NCBI GenBank assembly: GCA_021791295.1
Contig: JAJYWW010000153.1
Span: 1-7,329, forward strand
Source: a bacterium
GTDB lineage: Bacteria; SZUA-79; Acidulodesulfobacterales; Acidulodesulfobacteraceae
DNA: 7,329 bases
Direction: 5' to 3'
Position 1 is the stretch's first letter, and every line of letters begins with the position of its first letter. Shown here in pieces: positions 1 through 6,124 of this stretch. The notes under the pieces were generated by a model that saw nothing but the letters and a program-made list of their open reading frames with translations, was not told the DNA's origin and did not search any database. The translations under genes were made by a program, and so were the position numbers.

Positions 1-1
1 T

Positions 2-193
2 TTTGCTTACAACGTCGGTCCTACTTTAGCTTATCGGACATTAAGTTTTACGAAAACCGAAAACGGAAAAGTCAAATTTAAACTTAACGCAAATGAAAGC
101 ACCAACCGTCTGTTTTCCGATTTTTATTACGGATATTATAAAAGAGTTAAGAAATATTTTGCGATTTATAATAAAGATATTTTTAAAAAATAA
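2..193 (+). CDS. C-terminal fragment of a probable SLT-type lytic transglycosylase
   Basis: An open frame of 63 codons enters from the left edge and ends at TAA 191-193. Its first residues read FAYNVGPTLAYR. AYNxGP is a conserved late motif of the SLT/goose-lysozyme-like lytic transglycosylase domain, usually AYNAGP, and it lies near the end of the catalytic domain. The remaining 50 or so residues are basic and aromatic (FYYGYYKRVKKYF) and end in FKK, which suits a short tail after the domain. Such enzymes cleave peptidoglycan in the cell envelope to form anhydromuropeptides. The catalytic glutamate and any signal peptide would lie upstream, outside the window. The identification rests on one short motif, so the family is likely but not certain. 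The gene converges on the membrane-protein gene that follows, with 38 bases between the two stop codons. Confidence 0.6.
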   Translation, partial: FAYNVGPTLAYRTLSFTKTENGKVKFKLNANESTNRLFSDFYYGYYKRVKKYFAIYNKDIFKK

Positions 194-202
194 AAAAATA
201 AA

Positions 203-230
203 TATAAAAGATTTAATTTATAAAAGATTT
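203..230. repeat. Two 12-bp direct repeats between convergent stop codons
   Basis: TATAAAAGATTT occurs at 203-214 and again at 219-230, 16 bases apart, filling most of the gap between the two convergent genes. There is no GC-rich stem, so it is not an obvious terminator. It may simply reflect low-complexity AT-rich spacer. Confidence 0.5.
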
Positions 231-231
231 G

Positions 232-1143
232 TTAAATAAATTGAGAGCCGTTATTTTTTACGTATTTCACCGATTTAACGAAAGATGCCGTTAAAATAAA
301 TAAAATTATAAAAATAACCAAAAAGAATCCTACTCCTAGATTATGGAGATTGTGAACTTTTATCGGTGTTATAAAACCCCATTGTATAAGCTTCGGAAAA
401 GTTAATTCCATTATCGCCGCAAGAACGAATGCCAATCCGCCCCAAAAAAGAGTCATGCCGGATGTTCTTCTCGCGATGTACTGAATGCCTTTTTTGGAGA
501 TTTTAAGTTTTTCCATAAACCTTCCCGCAAACATGCCTATTATTATCTGCGTCGCCATAGTTCCGAGGCCGAACAGAAGTCCAGGCAGAAAACCGGTATA
601 TCCGTTCGGCATTTTAGGAGCCAGGACGGTATAAACTATTATCGCAAATGCGCCCGTTCCCCATCCGGCGATAAATCCATGTAAAAGAACCATATATATA
701 GGGATGGGTCTCGATTTCTCATCGGAGATATCGGAATGTTCTTCTTTTAACGTTTTAATTTTCAAAAACCGGATAAATATTTTTTCCAATTTTTCGAATA
801 GCTCGAAATTTTCGCCGAGTCCTATTACGTAAGCGCCTGCAAACGACATAACTATTCCTACGAATATATATACGACCGGAATTACGTCCGGCTTTGTTAA
901 AAATTTTCCGAGAGCGAAAAATGCAAGTTCGGATGCGACTGCCCTCTGGAACGTGAAGGCAAGCGAAAAAAGAAGTCCGGTTTTGAATCCGCCTTTAGTG
1001 CTGTAACTGCCTATAGAATAACTAAAAGTAATAGGCCATGTATGCTCGTCGGGGGTAAATCCGTGTATTATGCCGAGAAGAAAAGCGGTAAGCAAAATAG
1101 AGAATAAGGACGTAAAATTTTGCGGATTATAAAGATTTATCAT
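232..1143 (-). CDS. NicO/UreH-like polytopic membrane protein, possible nickel/cobalt-type metal transporter
   Basis: The 303-residue protein has about seven hydrophobic segments (roughly residues 12-28, 55-79, 88-109, 148-175, 185-207, 226-247 and 268-290), so it sits in the cytoplasmic membrane. Residues 27-36, HGFTPDEHTW, place His, Asp and His at the end of the first helix, recalling the His/Asp metal motifs of the NicO/RcnA and HoxN permeases. LLHGF at 153-157 echoes this motif at the start of the second half, suggesting an internal two-fold repeat. A charged loop at about 110-147 separates the halves. It has only one histidine, unlike the His-rich loop of RcnA. HNLHNLG at 264-270 adds further histidines. 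The start is ATG 1143-1141, with no Shine-Dalgarno sequence upstream. The substrate is unknown. Nickel or cobalt is a family-based guess, and a UreH/TauE-like role is possible. No nickel enzyme or regulator gene is visible nearby. Confidence 0.65.
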   Translation of the reverse strand: MINLYNPQNFTSLFSILLTAFLLGIIHGFTPDEHTWPITFSYSIGSYSTKGGFKTGLLFSLAFTFQRAVASELAFFALGKFLTKPDVIPVVYIFVGIVMSFAGAYVIGLGENFELFEKLEKIFIRFLKIKTLKEEHSDISDEKSRPIPIYMVLLHGFIAGWGTGAFAIIVYTVLAPKMPNGYTGFLPGLLFGLGTMATQIIIGMFAGRFMEKLKISKKGIQYIARRTSGMTLFWGGLAFVLAAIMELTFPKLIQWGFITPIKVHNLHNLGVGFFLVIFIILFILTASFVKSVKYVKNNGSQFI

Positions 1144-1150
1144 AATAAAT

Positions 1151-1179
1151 ATTTTATATTTTTATGTTATTTTTGTAAA
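1151..1179 (-). promoter_or_regulatory. Putative sigma70-type promoter of the NicO-like gene
   Basis: On the minus strand TTTACA (1179-1174) is followed after 17 bases by TAAAAT (1156-1151). Each hexamer is one base from consensus. Transcription would begin near 1144, next to the ATG at 1143, which implies a leaderless or nearly leaderless mRNA. That agrees with the missing ribosome binding site. The background is very AT-rich, so chance matches are common. Confidence 0.35.
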
Positions 1180-1297
1180 GATACGACTTGATTTTGCGTA
1201 TCAGTTTTAAATCGTTTGAGGTTAAACGAAATTTTAAATTTATTTTTAAGTTATTAAAGTTATTATATAAGTATAAGTTGCAAAAATTTATAGTAAT

Positions 1298-1326
1298 TTG
1301 CGGGACGTTATTTTATCTGATATAAT
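1298..1326 (+). promoter_or_regulatory. Putative sigma70-type promoter of pyk
   Basis: TTGCGG (1298-1303) lies 17 bases before a perfect TATAAT (1321-1326). The predicted start near 1333 gives a leader of about 70 bases before the pyk ATG. The rest of the 261-base divergent gap (1144-1404) is AT-rich, and I see no operator or riboswitch in it. Confidence 0.5.
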
Positions 1327-1404
1327 CATTCCGAGCAATACTTAAATTAATAAAACGTTAAATTAAAAAATAGTTAAATAATATAGATAAAATAAAAAGT
1401 TAAA

Positions 1405-2934
1405 ATGATAAATATATACGGTAAAAAAGTTAAAATCGTTGCTACGTTAGGGCCTGCCAGCGACGGAAAAAATATGATAGAAAAGCTTATAAAAAACGGA
1501 GCGGACGTAATAAGATTGAATTTTTCCCATGGAGACGAAAATTATTTTGCCGAGGCGATTAAAAAAATAAGGTCGGTATCCGAAAATACGGCAATTTTAA
1601 TCGATTTGCCGGGGCCGAAAATTAGAACCGGAAAATTAAAAAAAGAAGCAGTTAATCTGAAAAAAGGCGGTACTATAATTTTAACGAATAAATATACGGT
1701 TTCCGACGAACGAAAAATTTATATAAATTATCCTTATCTCTGCGACGATATAAAGCCTAAAAATTTGGTGTATATAGACGACGGCAAAATAAAGCTGAAA
1801 ATAGTAAAAAAGTTAAATCTTAACGAACTTGAAGCCGAAATCCTGACAAAAGGCGTTTTAAAGGCTGAAAAGGGAATAAATTTTCCCGATTCAAAACTTA
1901 GCATTCCGTCCGTTACGGAAAACGATAAAAAATTTTTAAAATTCGGAGCCGAACACGGAGCAGATATGTTTGCGGTCTCTTTCGTAAGAAGTTCCGAAGA
2001 TATAACGTCGGTAAAAAAACTGCTACAAGCCGAATATCCGTCAAAGAAATTTTTAATCGTAGCCAAGATAGAAAAAATAGAAGCCGTTAAAAATATCGAG
2101 AAAATAGCCGCCGCCGCCGATGCTTTAATGGTTGCAAGGGGAGACCTTGGAGTAGAAGCACCCATAGAAAATATACCCATAGAACAAAAGAGAATTATAT
2201 GCGTCGCCAATCTCTATAAAAAACCGGTTATAACGGCAACGCAGATGCTTTTGTCCATGGTTGAAAACGAGACGCCTACGAGAGCCGAGGTTACCGATAT
2301 TTCCAATGCTATTTTTGACGGAACGGACGCCGTAATGCTTTCCGAAGAAACGGCTATAGGAAAATATCCGGACGAAGCCGTCGCTTATATGTCTAAGATT
2401 ATAAATGCTACCGAAAAAAGTTCTATGTTTTCGGGAGGCGGTTATAAATCGCATCAGGCTTACAGGATGCATGGCGGCGGCAGAGGCATTGGATATTTAG
2501 AACGCCGCAGTATAGAAGAGTATGGCGATAAGGTTAAAATTAAAAAAAACGCCGACGATATTTCCGATATAATCGCCGAAACGGCATCGACGGCATCCGA
2601 GTTATTAAATAATTGCATTATAGCGGCAATAACCAGGTCGGGTTACACCGCCAATTTAATATCGTCATTTAAACCTCCGGTACCCGTCGTGGCAATAGTG
2701 CCGGATGATTACGCAAAAAGAAGGCTGTCTTTAAACTACGGCGTGTCCTGCATAACTATGAAAAATATAACCGATAAAAATATAGATTTGCAGGACGTAA
2801 TAGATTTAATTAAATATGAAATTAAAAAATCGGGACATAAAAGCCCCGATTATGCCGTAATCACCGGCGGCGTTCCAATAGGCGAGCCGGGTTCCACCGA
2901 TTTCGTCAAAATAATTAAACTGTGTGCGGATTAA
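1405..2934 (+). CDS. pyk: Pyruvate kinase
   Basis: This cytoplasmic glycolytic enzyme transfers phosphate from phosphoenolpyruvate to ADP. The motifs are clear: TLGPAS at 14-19; VIRLNFSHG at 35-43, with the substrate Arg37 and cation ligands Asn39 and Ser41; the signature IVAKIEKIEAV at 218-228, with catalytic Lys221 and metal ligand Glu223; ARGDLGVE at 244-251 with Asp247; and TATQM at 277-281 with Thr279. The C-terminal allosteric-type domain is present (about 387-509) and ends with GVPIGEPGSTDF. The cation loop reads DLPGPKIRT (67-75) instead of DTKGPEIRT. The Lys in place of Glu (rabbit Glu117) marks the potassium-independent class. At 509 residues it is longer than the usual 470-480. The excess is a Gly-rich, basic linker (about 341-380) between the catalytic and C-terminal domains. 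The ATG has no Shine-Dalgarno sequence, but the conserved KVKIVATLGP follows closely, so the start is secure. Confidence 0.96.
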   Translation: MINIYGKKVKIVATLGPASDGKNMIEKLIKNGADVIRLNFSHGDENYFAEAIKKIRSVSENTAILIDLPGPKIRTGKLKKEAVNLKKGGTIILTNKYTVSDERKIYINYPYLCDDIKPKNLVYIDDGKIKLKIVKKLNLNELEAEILTKGVLKAEKGINFPDSKLSIPSVTENDKKFLKFGAEHGADMFAVSFVRSSEDITSVKKLLQAEYPSKKFLIVAKIEKIEAVKNIEKIAAAADALMVARGDLGVEAPIENIPIEQKRIICVANLYKKPVITATQMLLSMVENETPTRAEVTDISNAIFDGTDAVMLSEETAIGKYPDEAVAYMSKIINATEKSSMFSGGGYKSHQAYRMHGGGRGIGYLERRSIEEYGDKVKIKKNADDISDIIAETASTASELLNNCIIAAITRSGYTANLISSFKPPVPVVAIVPDDYAKRRLSLNYGVSCITMKNITDKNIDLQDVIDLIKYEIKKSGHKSPDYAVITGGVPIGEPGSTDFVKIIKLCAD

Positions 2935-2984
2935 CAGGCGGAGTATAACTGAATAACGGCAGTTATTATAATGATAGTTACCGC

Positions 2985-3013
2985 TTGAATTAAAATTTTT
3001 ATAATGTTATATT
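2985..3013 (+). promoter_or_regulatory. Putative promoter of the tRNA-Ser gene
   Basis: TTGAAT (2985-2990) lies 17 bases before TATATT (3008-3013). Both are good matches to sigma70 hexamers. Transcription would start near 3020, about 40 bases before the mature tRNA 5' end. A perfect TATAAT at 3000-3005 is an alternative -10 box but has only a weak -35. Confidence 0.4.
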
Positions 3014-3030
3014 ATTAATACATTAATAAT
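3011..3030. repeat. AT-only inverted repeat at the presumed tRNA start point
   Basis: ATTATTAAT (3011-3019) and ATTAATAAT (3022-3030) are perfect reverse complements separated by two bases. The palindrome overlaps the -10 box and the expected start of the tRNA promoter. It could be an operator or a melting element. It could also be chance in AT-rich spacer. Confidence 0.4.
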
Positions 3031-3060
3031 CATTCTGTTAAAGTTTTGTTTCATTTTTAA

Positions 3061-3155
3061 GGAGAGATGGCCGAGTAGGTCGAAGGCGTTCGCCTGCTAA
3101 GCGAATGTATGTCCTAAAAGATGTACCGAGGGTTCGAATCCCTCTCTCTCCGCCA
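3061..3155 (+). tRNA. tRNA-Ser(GCU) with encoded CCA
   Basis: The 95-base gene folds fully. The acceptor stem is GGAGAGA (3061-3067) with TCTCTCC, followed by discriminator G and encoded CCA (3153-3155). The anticodon stem is TTCGC/GCGAA (3089-3093 and 3101-3105) around the loop CTGCTAA, giving anticodon GCT at 3096-3098, which reads AGC and AGU. The long class II variable arm pairs 3107-3113 with 3120-3126, including two G-U wobbles. The T arm GAGGG-TTCGAAT-CCCTC spans 3128-3144. The long variable arm and the anticodon agree on serine. The 3' end is partly repeated 139 bases downstream. Confidence 0.97.
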
Positions 3156-3160
3156 TTTAA
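3138..3160 (+). repeat. Direct repeat, copy 1: tRNA-Ser 3' end
   Basis: This 23-bp stretch covers the 3' half of the T arm, the 3' acceptor strand, the CCA and five bases beyond. It is repeated exactly at 3277-3299. The repeat continues past the mature tRNA end (TTTAA), so it is a DNA-level duplication and not just shared tRNA structure. Confidence 0.95.
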
Positions 3161-3204
3161 CAATGATATTTCCAAAGACGTTTTATTAATTCTATAAAGT
3201 TCAC

Positions 3205-3221
3205 GGGATTCGAACCCTCGG
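3205..3221 (-). repeat. Inverted copy of the tRNA-Ser T arm
   Basis: The 17 bases GGGATTCGAACCCTCGG are the exact reverse complement of 3126-3142, the last variable-arm bases and T arm of tRNA-Ser. The match ends on both sides (3204 and 3222 do not pair). The T arm is itself partly self-complementary around TTCGAA, but the match spans the asymmetric flanks too. Confidence 0.95.
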
Positions 3222-3244
3222 AGCGCGAAGCGCGTAAGAGGGTT
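3213..3244. repeat. Two-tier hairpin with a GCGC core
   Basis: AACCCTC (3213-3219) pairs with GAGGGTT (3238-3244). Inside it, GCGC (3223-3226) pairs with GCGC (3230-3233) around a GAA loop. The GC-rich core stands out from the AT-rich surroundings. The right arm GAGGGTT also matches the 5' half of the tRNA T arm (3128-3134). No T-run follows on either strand, so it is not a typical intrinsic terminator. Confidence 0.75.
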
Positions 3245-3256
3245 TGTAAGTATTTA

Positions 3257-3275
3257 AACTTTTCGAAGAAAAGTT
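3257..3275. repeat. Perfect 8-bp hairpin with GAA loop
   Basis: AACTTTTC (3257-3264) and GAAAAGTT (3268-3275) are perfect reverse complements around GAA. The hairpin sits directly before the second copy of the tRNA 3' end. It appears to separate that copy from a T-arm-like GAGGGTT at 3238-3244. There is no U-tract on either strand. Confidence 0.8.
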
Positions 3276-3276
3276 C

Positions 3277-3299
3277 ATCCCTCTCTCTCCGCCATTTAA
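3277..3299 (+). repeat. Direct repeat, copy 2: displaced tRNA-Ser 3' end
   Basis: Exact 23-bp copy of 3138-3160, displaced by 139 bases. Just upstream, GTTC (3273-3276) extends the likeness to GTTCGA of the T loop, with two bases missing. No D arm, anticodon arm or 5' acceptor strand accompanies it, so it cannot encode a tRNA. The arrangement resembles an attachment-site duplication or the scar of a small insertion. The segment between the copies is far too short to encode an integrase. Confidence 0.9.
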
Positions 3300-3304
3300 T
3301 AACG

Positions 3305-6043
3305 CTATTTCTTAAACTCTTCCGTTATTCTTTCTTTCAAACCCGAATTTCTTATTTCTTCTTTAGAATTCATCGCTATGCCGAAAGCTTTATACGTTCC
3401 AAAAATAACTACGTTTTTCTTTCCTCTCGTAATTGCGGTATATAATAGATTTTTTTTCAGCATCATAAAGTGCGACTGATGAAACAGCACTATAACGTTA
3501 TTAAATTCGCTGCCTTGAGCTTTATGTATAGAAAGTGCGTATGCCGGCATTATATTTTCGTAAACGTCTAAAAAATCGTATTTTACTATTCTGTTTTTAT
3601 CGTTATCTTCAACTGTATAATTTATATCGCCTAAAATTCCATTTTTTCCCGCAAAATAATCGGAAAAATCGACAGAAACGGTTTTTTCCTCATGGTCTAT
3701 ATTTATAATATAGCCGGTATCTCCATTAAACACTTCAAGGTCGTAATTGTTCTTTTTTTGTATGACTTTATCGTATAATTTAAATTGAATTCCGTTGCAT
3801 ATGAAAGAACCGCTTTGACTAAGATTATTATTTATATTGTCGTTCACGTTAGGATTGCCGCTTTTTTTATTTTCGTTTCCCGCGTCCGCATTTGAATTAG
3901 GCGGCGGTATCGACCCCGACCCCGCTGCCGATGTCTCTAACGGATTAGGATTAAACGTTTCCTGAATAATCTTGTTTAAATTGTTATACCCCAGTATTCC
4001 TTTTCTCATAGGGGTTAAAACCTGAATGTCGTCGAAATCGAAAGATTTTATTTTATTCTTTGCCGACAGCCTTTTGTATGCAATTTTTTTTATAAATTCT
4101 TCAAAGTCTTTTAATAATTCGTCTTTGCCGGATTGAGCGGTATCGTATTCCTTTCTGTACTTTATAATAAATTCTTTTCTCCCGTCCTCTTTTCTCGCCG
4201 TTATAAATTTTTTGTTATTGAGCAGATTATGCGCATTCAAGTTTATCAAGCCGCCTTCGTTCTGTCTGAAAACTTTGTTTAAAAACGTTACTGGAAAAAA
4301 TTTTTCGGTTTTAATTATATCCCTTAATACGTCGCCAGGGCTTACGGAAGGTATCTGGTTAACGTCCCCGACTAAAACAAGTACTGCATCGTCTTTTACG
4401 GCTTTTAAAAGTTTGTAAAAAATCATTATATCTACCATGCTCATTTCATCTATTACTATTAAATCGTGCGGCAGTTTATTCGTTTCGTTGTATAAAAATA
4501 TTGACTCGTTCGTATTTCTGTCGAATTGAGCTTTAAGAAGTCTGTGTATTGTGGAAATAGTTATATTTTCCCTGTTTAAATTACCGGATTCTATTATATC
4601 CGAAAGTCTTTGCGCCGCTTTTCCGGACAACGAAGTTAGAGCAATCTTTTTATCTCCGTACAAACCTGCTATCGTTTTTATAACCGTAGATTTTCCGGTA
4701 CCGGGTCCGCCGGATATTACGGAAATTTTATAATTTAATGCATTCTGCACGGCGTTTTTCTGCTCGCCGGTCAAAGAGAGGGAATCTTTTTCGGAAAGTT
4801 TATATGCTATTTCTTTGTTAAATTTTACCTCGCTCGAGGAGCCGGATATTCTTTTAAGTTCTTTAGCAACGCCTATTTCGCTGTAATAATAAACCGGCAG
4901 ATATATTTTTGCTTTATTAATATTGTAATTATATTGCTTATATTGTTTATTATATTGCGGATTATGATTATAATCGCCGCCGCTGTTAACGCCGCTATTA
5001 TTTTTTTTATTATTGTCGTCTTCAGGCGATAAGTCGATAATTAATTTTTTTTCTTTAACCAAATCGTCAATATAAGCTTTGAGTAATTCGTCGTCAAGAG
5101 AGATATCGGGGTTATCCGCATCCGTCTTATCCGTATCGGCGCCGTTAAGATTATCGGGTTTATCCGAATTAATGCCGTCATTTTCTATTATTATCTCATT
5201 TATTCCTTTTTTAATATCTTTATAATAAACGAAACAGTTTCCCGACTGTTCGCATAATTGTCCTATAACATATTTTACCGCTTCTTTTATTCTGTTGGGG
5301 TCGTCTTTTTTGATGCCTAATTTTTCCGCCATAATATCGGCTTTTTTAAAACCTATGCCTTTTATTTCGGTAAATAAATAAGGATTTTCTTTTGCTACGG
5401 CAATAGATTTTTCCTGAAACTGATTATAAATAGACTTAATTTGATAATCGCTGAACTGGTATGGTTTAAAAAACATTATGGCTTTTCTTAATCCGTAACT
5501 TTCTTTCAAGCCTTCTATGATAGTTGAAAGTTTTACTCTGCCTATTCCTCCTACCTCCCTTAATCTTTCAGGGTCGTTGTCTATTATTTCTAATGTTTTT
5601 TCCTTAAATTTTTCATAAATTTGATTTGCCAAAACCTTGCCTATGCCTTTAAATATATTTGATGAAAGATAATCTATGACGGCTGTTTTGCTGTTTGAGA
5701 GCGATATTTCGTATTCGCTGAAGCTAAACTGGTATCCGTATTTTTTATGATGGATAAATTCGCCTTTAAGCTTGATTTTTGAATCGGGTATAGGTTTATC
5801 GAATATACTTCCGGAAGCTGTTATAAATCTTCCGGATGAAAAAATATTTAATATAGTAAAACCGTTTTCCTGATTTTGAAATATAATTTTTTTTATTATG
5901 CCGTTTATAACGGTTGTATTAGCGGTATTATAATTATTAGAATTATTTTTGCCGTTGCCGGAAATGCCGCCGGTATTATTTTTGCCATTGTCCGAGCCGC
6001 CGGAATCGATATGTTTTTTATCCGTCGTAACCGAATCAGTCAT
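3305..6043 (-). CDS. recD2: RecD2-like superfamily 1 DNA helicase with Asn-rich inserts
   Basis: A 912-residue cytoplasmic ATP-dependent 5'-3' helicase of the RecD2/YrrC type, which acts in DNA repair without RecBC. The order is: an N-terminal OB-like domain (about 46-115, KKIIFQNQENGFTILNI); helix-hairpin-helix motifs at 132-139, 164-171 and 227-239; a Q-type motif LTGEQ (424-428); Walker A GGPGTGKST (445-453); Walker B VIDEM (530-534); GDVNQIPSV (559-567); FRQ (592-594); IHKAQGSEF (839-847); and YTAITRGKK (868-876). All catalytic motifs look intact. Four low-complexity Asn/Asp/Gly/Ser stretches (about 1-43, 287-315, 342-378 and 697-746) add about 160 residues. Without them the length is near 750, usual for the family. 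The ATG at 6043-6041 lacks a Shine-Dalgarno sequence, and the conserved domain begins only at about residue 46, so the true start is uncertain. No recB or recC is visible. Confidence 0.9.
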   Translation of the reverse strand: MTDSVTTDKKHIDSGGSDNGKNNTGGISGNGKNNSNNYNTANTTVINGIIKKIIFQNQENGFTILNIFSSGRFITASGSIFDKPIPDSKIKLKGEFIHHKKYGYQFSFSEYEISLSNSKTAVIDYLSSNIFKGIGKVLANQIYEKFKEKTLEIIDNDPERLREVGGIGRVKLSTIIEGLKESYGLRKAIMFFKPYQFSDYQIKSIYNQFQEKSIAVAKENPYLFTEIKGIGFKKADIMAEKLGIKKDDPNRIKEAVKYVIGQLCEQSGNCFVYYKDIKKGINEIIIENDGINSDKPDNLNGADTDKTDADNPDISLDDELLKAYIDDLVKEKKLIIDLSPEDDNNKKNNSGVNSGGDYNHNPQYNKQYKQYNYNINKAKIYLPVYYYSEIGVAKELKRISGSSSEVKFNKEIAYKLSEKDSLSLTGEQKNAVQNALNYKISVISGGPGTGKSTVIKTIAGLYGDKKIALTSLSGKAAQRLSDIIESGNLNRENITISTIHRLLKAQFDRNTNESIFLYNETNKLPHDLIVIDEMSMVDIMIFYKLLKAVKDDAVLVLVGDVNQIPSVSPGDVLRDIIKTEKFFPVTFLNKVFRQNEGGLINLNAHNLLNNKKFITARKEDGRKEFIIKYRKEYDTAQSGKDELLKDFEEFIKKIAYKRLSAKNKIKSFDFDDIQVLTPMRKGILGYNNLNKIIQETFNPNPLETSAAGSGSIPPPNSNADAGNENKKSGNPNVNDNINNNLSQSGSFICNGIQFKLYDKVIQKKNNYDLEVFNGDTGYIINIDHEEKTVSVDFSDYFAGKNGILGDINYTVEDNDKNRIVKYDFLDVYENIMPAYALSIHKAQGSEFNNVIVLFHQSHFMMLKKNLLYTAITRGKKNVVIFGTYKAFGIAMNSKEEIRNSGLKERITEEFKK

Positions 6044-6097
6044 AAGCGTAATATCGTAATATAAATTATTAAATTCAAATTGCTTTATAAGGGCAGT

Positions 6098-6103
6098 ATT
6101 ATA
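6098..6103 (-). promoter_or_regulatory. Possible -10 box for recD2
   Basis: A perfect TATAAT lies on the minus strand (6103-6098) in the 81-base gap between arsB and recD2. It would give a leader of about 48 bases before the recD2 ATG. No good -35 hexamer is seen at 16-18 bases. A tandem AAGGTATT pair (6103-6118, plus-strand reading) occupies that place. recD2 may have its own start point, read through from arsB, or both. Confidence 0.3.
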
Positions 6104-6124
6104 AGGTATTAAGGTATTAAAAAA

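Noticed and set aside
1734..2472. Minus-strand open frames inside pyk (1734-2210 and 2125-2472)
   Set aside because: They lie antisense to conserved pyruvate kinase sequence and show no recognisable domain.
2945..2966. Hairpin ATAACTG/CAGTTAT just behind pyk as an intrinsic terminator
   Set aside because: The stem is AT-rich with an 8-base loop and no T-run follows. It may form weakly but does not meet terminator criteria.
3201..3278. A 25-codon minus-strand open frame (starting MNFSSKSLNTYK) preceded by GGAG eight bases upstream
   Set aside because: The apparent ribosome site is the antisense of the duplicated tRNA acceptor strand, and the C-terminal residues are the translated T arm. It is best explained as a by-product of the tRNA-derived repeat.
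3138..3299. CRISPR array or a complete integrative element at the tRNA repeats
   Set aside because: There are only two direct copies, with no regular spacing, no cas genes and no integrase. Only a scar or mini-element can be argued.
4212..6064. Plus-strand open frames of 60-68 codons opposite recD2 (4212-4418, 4551-4733, 5876-6064)
   Set aside because: Two lie wholly antisense to recD2 motif regions, and the third covers its Asn-rich N-terminus and the short gap beyond. Their content mirrors recD2 codons and none has domain evidence.
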